From Paraspadella gotoi (lineage: Eukaryota > Chaetognatha): DNA of 64,000 nucleotides. The stretch spans positions 2,895,575-2,959,574 of the forward strand of contig CM119264.1 of NCBI GenBank assembly GCA_051294375.1, given 5' to 3'. The position numbers and the translations under genes are program-made. The stretch's first letter is position 1, and each line of letters starts with the position of its first letter. The notes beneath the pieces were generated by a model, which saw only the letters and a program-made list of their open reading frames with translations, was not told where the DNA came from and searched no databases. Of the stretch, positions 55,332 through 64,000 are shown piece after piece.

Positions 55332-55523
55332 CTCTCTCTCTCTCTCTCTCATCTCTCTCTCGTCTCTTCTCTTCTCTCTCGCCGCAGAGTTTTATGCTGA
55401 ATATGATGCCATTGGCGTCTTTCAAGTCGGGACGATGCGCGCTCGCCCTCTGAAGCCGCAGCATTATTCCTCTCTTCTAATAATTTAATCCTCTCTCTCT
55501 TCTCTCTCTCCATTCTCTCTCTC

Positions 55524-55574
<51 letters not shown>

Positions 55575-58003
55575 GAGTGAGGGGGAGAAGGGAGAGAGAG
55601 AAGAAAATTAAGAAAGAAACAAAGACAGAGGGAAAGAAGAAGGAATGTTGTTGGTTCAGAAACAAAGTTGAGAGAAAAATTAAGAATAAAAAAAAGAATA
55701 AAGAAAGAAAAAAGAAGGAGTGATAGAAAAAATAGAAAGAAAAAATCGCTAAAGAAATAAAATAAAAGAAAAATAGAATAAAATAAAGCAAAAAAAAAGC
55801 AAAAAGAAAAGCAAAAAAAAGCTAGTCAGCAAGCAAGAACGATTCGCAACATGAAATACGGCCTCCACCCCTTAACCGCCTCCCCCCCTCCGCCCCCCTC
55901 CGCCCCCCATAACTTTTTCTTCTTTGGCGGCGAAGCGCGATTATGCGAAAGAAGAAGGGAGGCTGGGGAAAGCTGGGGAAAGCTGGAGAGAGCTGGGGAA
56001 AGCTGGGGCTGGAGTTGGGCAGATAGATGGGGTTGACGGGAGAGGGAACGGTGGGGTTAAGAGGAAAAAAGAATAAAGATGGGCTTTATTTTCTGAAAAT
56101 GTCCCATTTCTGTTTGGAATCCCTAAACGTAATATAAACCCAGATATTTAATACTAATCTTTCAGCAAATTTTGAACCAAATCCTTTACACGAATCCCCA
56201 AATTTATCCCTTAACCATAAACCCTAATCCCTAACCAAATCTGTAACCAAATCCCTAACCTAAACCTTAACCCTAACACTTAACCTTTGGGCGCATTTGG
56301 AATATATGGCCGAAAGATGATCCCAGATCGTGAATGCTTTACGGTCATCGTGAGACGATGTTGTGAAAATGTGAAGCGATAGACTTTGTGGTCGTGGACT
56401 TTCTCTCTTCAACCAATAGCGTCTGAAGGCGAAGCCTCCAATTCTGAACTCGTTGCTTTAAAAATGGACGCGGGGAGAAATATTGAGAATTGACTCTAAG
56501 TTCTTATAAAAAAATGAATGGATAATTGATTAGAAAGCAATAAAAAGTTTTAAAAGTGTAGTAATGTACAAATATTATGCGTCCATTGTTACTTAGCGAA
56601 TTTGGGAAAATTGGTAAAAGAGAGAAAGTAATTGTAAAAACCTTTATTCTAACGAAGTTACACTTTGCTAATTTCCTAAAAATCAGCGAATCATTGTCAG
56701 ACAATGCGTTTAGTACATTTCGCCTATAATCATGAATCTTTCAGTCATGATTCGCGACCCGGTGGGTAATTAAATAAAGCCATCAGCTTATGACCATCTC
56801 GAACTGGGATCAATCCCCGAAGGTGCCCTCGCCCTACGGGAAGCGTGAGGATGGCCGTAGACCGCTTTGAGGGCCTGGAAAACTCTCAAGCCTGGTTCCA
56901 AGCCGTCAGCCGACTTAGCGCCTTATTCATACAAATAATAAATACTAATGAACTGATCCACACTATACTAGTATAGTTTAAAACGCAAATTTGAATTTAA
57001 TTGCTTGGAGATAAACGAACGATCTTGAATATGTTTGTTTTCGTGACGCCTCTCTCCTCTCTCCGCCGAATATCCGGGATCTCGGAGCGACGGCCTCCAT
57101 TTCCTTTCCCGATCGGTCTATTAGCCGATCGGAATTTTCGGAAAAACGAGATTGAAACCAAAACTTGGGTTGTTGTTGTTGTCGTTTGATGGCGCTATTC
57201 CCTCGAATCGAAATGAGGGAGAGAAAGATGGAATTTCCGTGAGGGGGCGGTGGGCGGAAAGAGAGGAAAGGAATAGAATGATTGAGAGTTTAAAGAGAAG
57301 AGTTCAAGAGAAGTATTAAAGAGAAGTATTAAAGAGAAGTAGTAGAGAGAAGAATTAAAGAGAAGTATTAAAGAGAAGAGTTCAAGAGAAGTATTAAAGA
57401 GAAGTATTAAAGAGAATTAGTAGAGAGAAGAATTAAAGAGAAGTATTAAAGAGAAGAGTTCAAGAGAAGTATTAAAGAGAAGAGTTCAAGAGAAGGAAGT
57501 TGAATAAAGGAAAAGATTTAAGAAAGTTAAGGAAGGAAGGTAAGGAGGGAATTGAAACCCGGGGTGAGGAAGGAAAGAAGGAAAGTTAAAGAAAGAAGAA
57601 AGAAAAGAGAAAAGAGAAAGAAAGGAAGGAAGGATAAGATTATTATCATTATAATATATTATAATGATTATATAATGGATTATGTAATGGGTAAGGCAAA
57701 GAAAAAAACGAATTATTGTAAGTAGTAATGAAAGTAAAGAAAAAAAAAGGAAAAAAGGAGGAAAGGAAATGATGGAATTCTTAAAGGACAAGGATGAAGG
57801 CGAAGCAGAGTTCGGCGGCGAAATCCGTGAAAAGTTTACGACCGCCTGAACAGAAAAACAGAAAAACAGAAAACAGAAAAAAGACAGAGAAAAAAAAAAA
57901 GCGGAAATAAAAAAGCGAAGCACAAAATTGCATAAATCAAAAAAACCGGATGGAGAGAGAGAGAGAGTGGAAGAGATAAAAAGAAAACGAGCGAAGATGA
58001 AAG

Positions 58004-58085
<82 letters not shown>

Positions 58086-59413
58086 TTGGATCAAAGTATG
58101 AAAAGAAGAATCCTCCTTTTTGGACAGACAGAAGGTTTCCACTAAAATGGTAAGGGTGGCCCCGGATGTAAGGAGAAAAGGAGGATCAGAAAAAAGAAAG
58201 GAAAGTTGTCCCCCATACCCAACTCATACCCAACCCTTCCCTCTCGATCTCTTTCCCCCCCTTGTCCCCCCCTACCGAACCCTTCCCTCTCACTCTCTTT
58301 CCCCCCCCTTGAGAAAGAAAGCCTTCTTTCAAATAAGCCGATGGTGGCTGCTTTTTTTATCTCCCCTTCGCCGTCGATTCCTCTTCTTACGGTTTTAGGA
58401 AACCCAGATTTTTTTACTCTGGGAAAAAAAAGGGAAAAAAAACTCCCCCCCAACTTTTGAAAGGGGGGGGCCGCTCGCCCCTCGTGGCTCACGCCCCTAG
58501 TGGTTCCGTAGAAAATTAAAAGCCGGAGAATGAAGAGGAAGAGGAGGGGGGAGAAGATGAGTTGAAGGGGGGAGGGGGGAAGACAAAGAATACGCGAAAA
58601 TCCATCGAAGTGAGTCGATCTAATTAAGACGGGATGCTTTCAGAGTTTGCCGCATCGATTGCGGCATTGAGCGGCATTAGGGAAACTAAATTCGATGCCC
58701 AAGCTTAATTAAGTCGGAAACTCGACTTAGAAGTTATGAAAATTTTAAGATTCATGAAAATAGAAAAAAAAACACTAGTATATATTCTTACTTAATAAGA
58801 ATGGAATCGCGGCAGGGTTAGCGCTACCTTTAATCGGTGTCAGACTTTCTCCACGTAGCTAATTCGATCAAGGGTTATCACTTTTTGTCTATTTTTATCT
58901 CGAAAATTAAAAGAAAAAAAGTCAAAGAAGACGAAAGTAAGAACTTAAAAAAACGACAACAAAAAATAACTATAACAACTACAACAACAACTGCAAATTT
59001 TACTCTGAAAATTGCCAAATTACCCAGGTTTTATTAATGATACTCGACTAAATTTTTAAACGAATATAAAAAGCGAGTATTATTTAATTTCATATTTGAT
59101 AATGTAATGGGGAGAGGGATGTTAATAATGTCTTTCGTAAATAGAGGGAGAAACTGGGAGCATCTATACAACACAACCCTACTTCCTTGCCCCTTCCTTA
59201 CCCCTACCTCAGCTCTTCCCGTCTCCTCATGGGGTACCTTCTACATCCTCCCGTCCTTCGACGCCGCCTTACAACCTCATCCGGCGTTGGTGGGCGTGGT
59301 CGCTTTGTGCGACGCCACCAACGTCACCGTCACTTTGAAAGGAGGAGAGACGGTCAACAGGACGCTGCGCCATCTAGAGACTTTCATCCTGCCTTTATGG
59401 GGCGATCTGTCGA
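28970..59413 (+). CDS. Secreted IgGFc-binding-protein N-terminal domain protein, 8 exons recovered (3' end not found)
   Basis: Exons: 28970-29117, 30321-30672, 32875-32917, 34115-34273, 39751-39958, 47773-47847, 50781-51074, 59213-59413. Entry and exit phases agree at every junction (1, 2, 0, 0, 1, 1, 1). They encode about 493 residues: signal peptide (~1-33), a Cys-poor N-terminal part of unknown fold (~34-305), then the IgGFc-binding domain known from FCGBP-type mucus proteins. Domain signatures are GRDFVVGFLENRD, KGIRLTAEREFAVYGFN, DAFLALPVSSWGTFYIL and ALVGVVALCDATNVTV. Sequons such as NIT, NVT, NAT, NVT and NRT fit an extracellular protein. Family members are secreted or surface proteins of mucus or immune function; binding of IgG itself is not expected in an invertebrate. 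The last exon ends on GTAAGT in phase 1, so the gene continues. The domain is secure; the joining of the first four exons to it is inference from phases. Confidence 0.78.
29591..30215. repeat. GA-rich tandem units, dispersed repeat and (TC)n/(GA)n/(GACA)n runs in intron 1
   Basis: 29600-29760: tandem copies of a ~30-bp GAGCTTGAGAAAG-type unit. 29822-29915: inverted partner of 170-275. 29918-29997 (TC)n, 30098-30151 (GA)n and 30161-30213 (GACA)n lie just before exon 2. Confidence 0.85.
30321..30672 (+). CDS. Exon 2 of the IgGFc-domain gene
   Basis: Acceptor CCTTCAG; donor GG|GTAAGT at 30673. It encodes about 117 residues including HLGILVHGADLDLRRR, sequons NLT and NGS, and a Gly/Trp-rich end. 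An earlier GTGAGG donor at 30630 would leave in phase 1 and break the chain, so I chose the later, stronger one. The domain is not recognised. Confidence 0.6.
31342..31763. repeat. 22-bp minisatellite (31342-31580) and (GA)n (31680-31763)
   Basis: About ten copies of a GTGAAGTGAGTCGAT-based unit with drift, then a pure GA run. Open frames across it are repeat artefacts. Confidence 0.9.
32405..32486 (+). tRNA. tRNA-Leu (anticodon AAG)
   Basis: 82-nt cloverleaf. Acceptor arms GGTAGCG/CGCTGCC with discriminator A; D-arm TGGCCGAGTGG, which is also the A box; anticodon stem CTGGT/ACCAG around the loop TTAAGGC, so AAG reads CUU; long variable arm typical of leucine; T-arm GTGGGTTCGAATCCCAC, which is also the B box. 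A TTTT Pol III terminator follows directly (32487-32490). It lies in sense orientation inside intron 2 of the IgGFc-domain gene. No intron in the tRNA. Confidence 0.96.
32875..32917 (+). CDS. Micro-exon 3 (43 nt) of the IgGFc-domain gene
   Basis: TTCTGTTCGACAG acceptor and AGG|GTAAGA donor enclose 43 bases read as FTLWGATVNVRIHR in the only frame that is open and phase-compatible on both sides. Confidence 0.5.
33316..33364. repeat. (TC)n microsatellite
   Basis: Simple CT run in intron 3 of the IgGFc-domain gene. The surrounding 33.0-34.1 kb shows no exon other than 34115. Confidence 0.95.
33735..33895. repeat. GC-rich SINE-like or structured segment
   Basis: A 160-bp GC-rich block (CAAGCGAGTTAGACGCC ... 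GGGTCACGAAATAC) in AT-rich intronic DNA, with no coding signal. A similar block of the same character but different sequence is at 56760-56925. Both could be SINE bodies; not proven. Confidence 0.3.
34115..34273 (+). CDS. Exon 4 of the IgGFc-domain gene, ending in a triplicated donor region
   Basis: Starts after CCACCCCTCAG and reads PASSPPPFFNSPL, then SLPIVIPSFVATSSSV. The 45-46 bp around its 3' end is repeated three times, giving GTAAGG donors at 34230, 34274 and 34320. Only 34274 leaves in phase 0, as the next exon needs. Confidence 0.55.
34485..34995. repeat. TTTTGTTTGTTGTGAATTGG minisatellite, (CCTTTT)n and (TTAA)n
   Basis: 34485-34775: 30-33 bp units based on TTGTGAATTGGTCTTTTG. 34838-34920: CCTTTT hexamers. 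34953-34995: TAAT/TTAA run. All are intronic. Confidence 0.92.
36215..36525. repeat. ~26-bp minisatellite (GTGTGGGCAACTGCAAG)
   Basis: About a dozen units alternating GTGTGGTATG and GGGCAACTGCAA. All three plus frames stay partly open, giving Cys/Trp-rich pseudo-peptides. Confidence 0.93.
36805..37240. repeat. Dispersed repeat, copies at 62690-63150
   Basis: Shared blocks in the same order: GACTCTATAATTCACTTTGTC, TCGTGATTGGATGG, TTGTGTGTGGGT and TGGAATCGTACGAGTG. The right part (37181-37240) is a second partial copy. It is intron content of the IgGFc-domain gene. Confidence 0.75.
37592..37810. repeat. (TC)n and (GTC)n microsatellites
   Basis: CT run 37592-37667 followed by a GTCGTC-rich stretch (37735-37800). 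Confidence 0.93.
38346..38490. repeat. 16-17 bp tandem repeat TCTCTGTCAGCGCAGCA
   Basis: About nine degenerate units in intron 4 of the IgGFc-domain gene. Confidence 0.88.
39751..39958 (+). CDS. Exon 5 of the IgGFc-domain gene
   Basis: A 300-base pyrimidine tract precedes the CTTATAG acceptor. The exon encodes about 69 residues (VGVVVVFVVDDSGD, VTTTKVELTSTAMDD) and ends with a Cys-Ala, donor G|GTGAGT in phase 1. This places a cysteine directly before the IgGFc domain. Confidence 0.65.
41502..41526. other. Assembly gap, 25 N
   Basis: Gap inside a GA microsatellite at the left edge of a near-identical tandem duplication (41587-43473). Confidence 0.99.
41587..43473. repeat. Two near-identical ~0.96-kb tandem copies
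   Basis: AAAGAACTAATGAAACATAA at about 41588 recurs at about 42547, and everything up to TTTCGTCGCGTTGAGAGGCG repeats in the same order (copy 1 ends about 42545, copy 2 about 43473). Differences are mostly single-base changes in homopolymers and in the GA run length. Confidence 0.9.
43795..44860. repeat. Pyrimidine minisatellite and 27-bp CTATGGCCAAATGAGGCC minisatellite
   Basis: 43795-44205: ~48-bp units around TTCCCTTTTGCATCCTTTTC. 44565-44860: about eleven units of TATGGCCAAATGAGGCCATC plus CCTTTTC. Open frames through them are not genes. Confidence 0.9.
45190..46285. repeat. (TTTC)n at 45190-45263 and 46208-46285, (TC)n at 45981-46022
   Basis: Microsatellites around the right end of the foldback element; the rest of 45.7-46.8 kb is pyrimidine- and AT-rich with no exon seen. 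Confidence 0.93.
46855..47757. repeat. 0.9-kb CT-rich minisatellite ending just before an acceptor
   Basis: Some forty degenerate ~22-24 bp units of the type TCTCCCTCTCTATTCTCC plus TAA, with small indels. It ends 15 bases before the acceptor of IgGFc exon 6 (47773), so it forms a very long polypyrimidine-like tract. Confidence 0.92.
47773..51074 (+). CDS. IgGFc-domain exons 6 and 7
   Basis: Exon 6 (47773-47847, acceptor CCCCCCACAG) begins the domain: FQSVGNEGRDFVV. Exon 7 (50781-51074, acceptor CACCCCAG) continues with sequons NIT and NVT, then LHAGRVAVVDLDP and the KGI-to-VYGFN strand pair, ending DAFL at GTGAGT. The intron 47848-50780 holds microsatellites and AT-rich DNA. Confidence 0.85.
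47848..50780. other. Intron 6 of the IgGFc-domain gene
   Basis: Contains (GA)n at 48030-48063, (TC)n at 48130-48157, TATATCTCTATG tandem units (48775-48840), a (GCC)n run (49537-49576) inside a CG-rich stretch, and AT-rich DNA. No exon supported. Confidence 0.6.
52015..52960. repeat. Degenerate 14-bp repeat and ~60-bp pyrimidine minisatellite
   Basis: 52015-52215: units like CATCTGCGAAACCCTC. 52390-52960: about nine units of TTTTTCTGTCCTATTTTTTA plus ACCTTTTCCGACATTTTCTC-type spacers. Confidence 0.88.
53095..53708. repeat. (TC)n, (GA)n and (GAAA)n microsatellites
   Basis: 53095-53160 CT, 53472-53501 GA, 53640-53708 GAAA. Confidence 0.94.
54841..55110. repeat. Interstitial telomere-like (CCTAA)n array
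   Basis: Many CCTAA pentamers, grouped as CCTAACCTAACCCAATCC, for about 270 bp. A second, more degenerate CCCTAA-like patch is at 56210-56285. Confidence 0.8.
55280..55575. repeat. (TC)n microsatellite cluster
   Basis: CT runs at 55285-55360 and 55485-55572 around a short non-repetitive island (55385-55480). Confidence 0.93.
57300..58082. repeat. 18-bp AGAGAAGTATTAAAG minisatellite and (GA)n run
   Basis: 57300-57495: about ten units. 57950-58082: GA microsatellite. The rest of 55.6-59.2 kb shows no exon I can support. Confidence 0.9.
59213..59413 (+). CDS. IgGFc-domain exon 8
   Basis: Acceptor CCCTACCTCAG; entry phase 1 makes ALPVSSWGTFYILPS, which follows DAFL exactly as in the family. 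It contains NVT and NRT sequons and ends PLWGDLSS at TCGA|GTAAGT. No later exon is convincing before 64 kb. Confidence 0.82.
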
Positions 59414-60050
59414 GTAAGTGACGGTGGGAAAGAGGTTGAGATCATAATTGGCGCCTGCGTGCCGATCGAGAAGAAAAAGGTAAGTTTTAGACGCGACAGT
59501 TTCCGTTGTTCATGTCAGGTAAGTTCGAGCGAATCGAGCGAAGCGATAATTTCTGCTCCGATCAATTCATGGACAATCCTTAAACTCATTTCACTTGATT
59601 TTCTTTCACAATTTTCGATATATTTGAGACACGTCAGCGTCACACTGTAGTCTTCGCTTTTATCGATCGGAATATATGCAAAACACACTCTTTACATGCA
59701 TTTTATGCATCCATTCGGATCGTACTGTGCGTACCAAACACACTCTTAATGTTTGCTTTCTAGAGTAAAGCGCCAGCGACTAAAATTGTCACATGCGCGA
59801 ATATTTCTGTTATATGTTTATTCTATCGTTTTATTTAATAAGATAATTTTTATTGTATTGAATTCTTGAGTGAGCGAGCGATCGACTTCTGCGTTCGTTG
59901 CGTATCACGCTCTACGTGCTTTGCGTATCACTCTCTGCGTGAAGCACGTATCAATCTCAGTGCGCAGCGTGTATAACGCGTGCGTCAAGCATTTGGGTGG
60001 AATCGAGGAAACCTCATAGATTAACAGTCAGAGGAGAAACTTTGAGACCT

Positions 60051-60124
<74 letters not shown>

Positions 60125-61388
60125 GAGAGAGAGAGAGAGATGACTTCCGACTTGTGTTGATCGTTAGCTTTATTCATGAGTTTGTTATCGACGTGTTTAC
60201 GCAGAGATGGACGGGAAAGGGAGGGAGGGAGAGGGAGGAGAGAGCGAGAGAGAGAGAGAGATAGAAAGAAAAACAGATAGAGAGAGAGAAAAAGAGAAAG
60301 ATAGAGGCGAACAACTGTGTAAATCGTCTAGGTAACTCTTTCAATCATCAGTCTATCCCAATTTGAAAGGTCAGTTTCAAATTGAATCTTACAAATCAAA
60401 ATCTTTCCAAATCTAAAATCTAAATCCTTTTTTTTATATTTCCAATCCAAATCCATAAATAATTCATCCGAATGCTAAATCCTTTCATCCAAATCCCAAA
60501 TCCTTTCATCCAAATCCCAAATCCTTTCATCCAAATCCTAAATCCTTTCATCCAAATTCTAAATCATTTCATCCAAATTCTAAATCCTTTCATCCAAATC
60601 CTAAATCCTTTCATCCAAATTCTATATCAATTCATCCAAATCACAAATCCTTTCATCCAAATCCTAAATCCTTTCATCCAAATTTTAAATCCTTTCATCC
60701 AAATCCCAAATCCTTTCATCCAAATCCTAAATCCTTTCATCCAAATTCTAAATCCTTTCATCCAAATCCCAAATCTGTTCATTCTCATTCCCTTTTTCAA
60801 GCATTTCTCAGAAATCTTGACTCGTTTCTTCCCATTTTTCGTTTACGATCTCAAAATTTCCTTCCTTCTTTTTTTCGACCCAAAAATTCTAAGGAAAAAA
60901 AACAAAAACGGAAAGCATCTCTTGAATTAGTTGTTCTTTTTTTTATTCTCTTCAATTTGATCAATTTTTAAATTTATCACAGAATTATATAAAGTATATT
61001 TTTGACTGAAGTACTATTACCAATTATCACGAATTATATCATCACTATTCACCAAGATCTCACACCCAGATGGCGATAGTAAACTAGCGGCCCCCCCAAT
61101 AGAGGTCAGAATGTGAGATGACCAAAAACCTCGCGCTGTTTTGCGCCCCAGCCAAAACACCTCCCCCCCTATGGCCATGCCCCTCCCCCCCTCTTCTCAC
61201 CAATTCCCCCGTCGAATGACTCCGAATAATATTCACACGACGCGTGACTTTCACGGCAAAACAATTCTTGTCTTTTTTTCCAGTTGGAACCAAAAAAATT
61301 TTCTTTTTTCCAATTTATTTTCTCACGTCTTCATTCAATCACATTTATCGCGGTTCCTCACGGCGTTGGCCAACCCTACCATTCTGTC

Positions 61389-61437
<49 letters not shown>

Positions 61438-61647
61438 CCACCTCAACCCCCCCCCAAAAAAATGGCGATTTTTCGAAACGTTTTATCTTATTTTTTCACT
61501 TTTTAGATAAAAAATATTTTGTTGTGGTTTCACGATAACAAAACCATCGTTTTGCAAACGTTACGTAGCCAAGGGAATCGGAGTTCAGAAGATTGAACGT
61601 CTGGCGAAGAAAGGAAAGACTTTTTCACGGCCGCCATTTTTCACTCA

Positions 61648-61744
<97 letters not shown>

Positions 61745-61950
61745 GCTTCTTCCTCCCGATTAAAGTAGAACCATCTCTCACAAATATTGCACTTTCATAA
61801 CAGGACGAGACACTTAAAACCGTCCGACTCAACAATTTGTCATCGTCTTTGAGAAATTATTTTTTTTAAACTTTTTATTCTTTACTTTTGAGACACCAGG
61901 TTCAAAGATACATATTCAAGATTTTGTAATCAATGTCAAAGTTAATTGTA
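59414..61950. other. Downstream of IgGFc exon 8: repeats, no exon found
   Basis: Contains (GA)n at 60055-60140 and 60240-60300, a 21-bp minisatellite (60475-60785, units AATCCTTTCATCCAAAT) whose length keeps one frame open, a (TCTG)n run (61385-61432) and (TC)n (61651-61742). Confidence 0.7.
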
Positions 61951-61953
61951 AAT

Positions 61954-62290
61954 ACAGGGTGGTCCAGCTCTAATGGGACTAACTTCAAGTATTTACAGCA
62001 CAAAAATGGTTCGCCGACATTGTTTGCTCAAACATGTTTTAAATAAAAGACAATTCAAAAATAAATTTCCCCGATTTTTTCTATCGATTATCTTCGAACA
62101 TGGAGGGGTAGCGTCTCTCTGTAATCCTGGCTTCGGGAATGTTCGAGCGAGCATGGGATGCGATACAACGTGAGGCGCGTTCTCGGTACACCAATCACCA
62201 GGGAAACCGCCGTTGCACCAGAGTTCCATCTGCAGCTTAACGTGTCGGTTCGTCCATAGAAGCAGAGGAGTCCTAGTCAGCTAAATACCA
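61954..62290. mobile_element. Transposon-end-like sequence starting TACAGGGTGGTCC
   Basis: ACAGGGTGGTCCAGCTC is the kind of terminal sequence seen on many invertebrate DNA transposons. The downstream 300 bp has a CG-richer block (GAGCGAGCATGGGATGCG) but no intact frame. The same sequence recurs at 63538 because of the tandem duplication. Confidence 0.35.
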
Positions 62291-63218
62291 TCAGGTTGTC
62301 TCGGATTTACCGAAAACACATTACAAACATCTTATTCTAAAATTACTAGCATTAGATAGCATTGAACATTTAGACTACAACTTAGATAGCATGTTTACGC
62401 AATAATGGGATACATTTAACCACTGTCGACCCGCTAAGGCCCAGTGCCACGTCGGTTTCCTGGTGAATCAAATTGGAAAATCGAGAATCAGTCGTCGTCG
62501 TTTCCCAGACTCGCTTGACTACTTTTTCTCTTAATTCTTTTAATTTTTTTTTCGTCGTCCTTGTATTACAAGGTACAATACCAATACTATGCACAATCGA
62601 TAACTCCATGTGGTGCATTTATTATAGACTTTGCTTTGTCGTGTTCATTCCCGGCCACCGTAATAAATTATTTATAAAACTATTTAATCCACTTTGTCGG
62701 TCCGTCGTCCACCCCCCAAATCTTGTCGGTAAATCTTATAAATCATATCACAACATCGAATTTATGTAAATTAATGCAAACAAAATACAAAAATCAATGT
62801 CTCGTCCGTCCCCCTAGGCATTAACATAAACATTACTCGTGATTGGATGGATATATTGGAATTAAAATTGTGTGTGGGTGGTAGGATATTGTGTGATTGA
62901 GCTAGATATAAAAGTTTTGATGGAATCGTGCAAGTGGAAATGAGTTTAAGTGGAATAAACAAAAGTAAAATTCACTTATATTTTTACTCAAATCTGCTTA
63001 TCGCAGATTACGACTCTATAATCCACTTTATCGGTCCGTATGTCCAGTGTGTGATTGAGCTGGATATAAAGTTTTGATGGAATCGTACAAGTGGAAAAGA
63101 GTTTGAATAGAAAAAACAAAACTCACATTAAAAATTTTTAATTCCTTTTAAATTTTTTTTAAGTATCTTTCTCTCTTTCTCACTCAGTGGAAATGATTGA
63201 TTGGCTTGTTAATGTTAA

Positions 63219-63243
63219 NNNNNNNNNNNNNNNNNNNNNNNNN
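63219..63243. other. Assembly gap, 25 N
   Basis: Gap inside a CT microsatellite, immediately before the second copy of the 1.58-kb duplication. Confidence 0.99.
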
Positions 63244-64000
63244 TCTCTCTCTCTCTCTCTCTCTCTCTCACTTCCTTCCTCTCTCTCTCCTCTCTCTCTT
63301 CTGCTCTCTCTCTCTCTCTTCTCTCGCTTCTTACCTCCGATTAAAGTACAACCATCTCTCACAAATATTGCACTTTCATAACAGGACGAGACACTTAAAA
63401 CCGTCCGACTCAACAATTTGTTTCATCGTCTTTGAGAAATTATTTTTTTTTTAAACTTTTTATTCTTTACTTTTTGAGACACCAGGTTCAAAGATACATA
63501 TTCAAGATTTTGTAATCAATGTCAAAGTTAATTGTAAATACAGGGTGGTCCAGCTCTAATGGGACTAACTTCAAGTTTACAGGCACAAAAATGGTTCCGC
63601 CGACATTGTTTGCTCAAAATGTTTTAAATAAAAGACAATTCAAAAATAAATTTCCCCGATTTTTTCTATCGTTTATCTTCGAACATGGGGGGTAGCGTCT
63701 CTCTTGTAATCCTGGCTTCGGGATGTTCGAGCGAGCATGGGATGCGATACAACGTGAGGCGCGTTCTCGGTACACCAATCACCAGGGAAACCGCCGTTGC
63801 AGCCAGAGTTCCATCTGCAGCGCTTAACGTGTCGGTTCGTCCATAGAAGCAGAGGAGTCCTAGTCAGCTAAATACCATCAGGTTGTCTCGGATTTACCGA
63901 AAACAGCATTACAACATCTTATTCGTAAATTACTAGCATTAGATAGCATTGACATTTAGACTACAAACTTAGATAGCATGTTTACGCAATAATGGGATAC

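Larger units (their letters stand above)
61760..64000. repeat. ~1.58-kb tandem duplication, second copy truncated by window end
   Basis: 61760-62410 and 63340-64000 are collinear and nearly identical (CAACAATTTGT, GGTTCAAAGATACATATTC, CCATAGAAGCAGAGGAGTCC). Differences are mostly single-base indels. The CT microsatellite before each copy and the 25-N gap belong to the same junction. Confidence 0.9.

Noticed and set aside
60472-60930. Repetitive plus-strand frame (NPFIQI units)
   Set aside because: A 21-bp minisatellite keeps one frame open by unit length; no start context, no signal or domain, and AT-rich composition unlike the real exons.
61993-62229. Minus-strand frame as a transposase fragment
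   Set aside because: No catalytic or helix-turn-helix motif is visible and the second copy is shifted by indels; only the transposon-like end sequence is retained.

Overview
This is a eukaryotic, almost certainly invertebrate-animal, genomic window. It has many spliceosomal introns with GT-AG borders, GC-rich exons in AT-rich non-coding DNA, very abundant microsatellites and minisatellites, and genes recognisable as animal orthologues. Two 25-N gaps and several homopolymer-type indels point to a draft assembly. I cannot place the phylum from the sequence.

Layout. (1) 403-17916, plus strand: most of CAND1, the HEAT-repeat exchange factor of cullin-RING ubiquitin ligases. Twenty-two exons join with consistent phases, except for one single-base frameshift in exon 18. 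The first ~60 codons lie upstream of the window. (2) CAND1 intron 15 (5454-15585, 10.1 kb) holds a nested antisense gene for a secreted or anchored Ly6/three-finger protein (about 6855-8010, minus) and a possible first exon at 10492-10607 (plus). (3) 18756 to ~23412, minus: a multi-exon gene for a polytopic membrane protein with an acidic, Cys- and Pro-rich tail. I do not recognise its family. Its 3' end converges with CAND1, and its third intron in the recovered set carries a 1.7-kb foldback element. (4) 25041-28133, plus: an intronless CCDC66-like gene for a ciliary/centrosomal coiled-coil protein. (5) 28970-59413, plus, running on past the last exon found: a gene that can be assembled from eight phase-compatible exons. 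It encodes a signal peptide, a poorly recognised N-terminal part and an IgGFc-binding-protein N-terminal domain with several N-glycosylation sequons. Its introns are long and repeat-filled; one contains a tRNA-Leu(AAG) gene at 32405-32486, and another contains most of a 4.8-kb foldback element at about 40.9-45.7 kb. (6) 59.4-64 kb: repeats, including a 1.58-kb tandem duplication beside an N gap.

The genes do not form a functional cluster. CAND1 acts in the cytosol and nucleus, CCDC66 at cilia and centrosomes, and the Ly6 and IgGFc genes make secreted or surface proteins. The most useful results are the reconstructed exon chains of the two extracellular proteins and the unknown membrane protein. 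Others are a triplicated splice donor in the IgGFc-domain gene, the CAND1 frameshift, the two foldback elements (one carrying a recurring CTGATGA-hairpin-GAAA motif), and two probable assembly duplications next to the N gaps.
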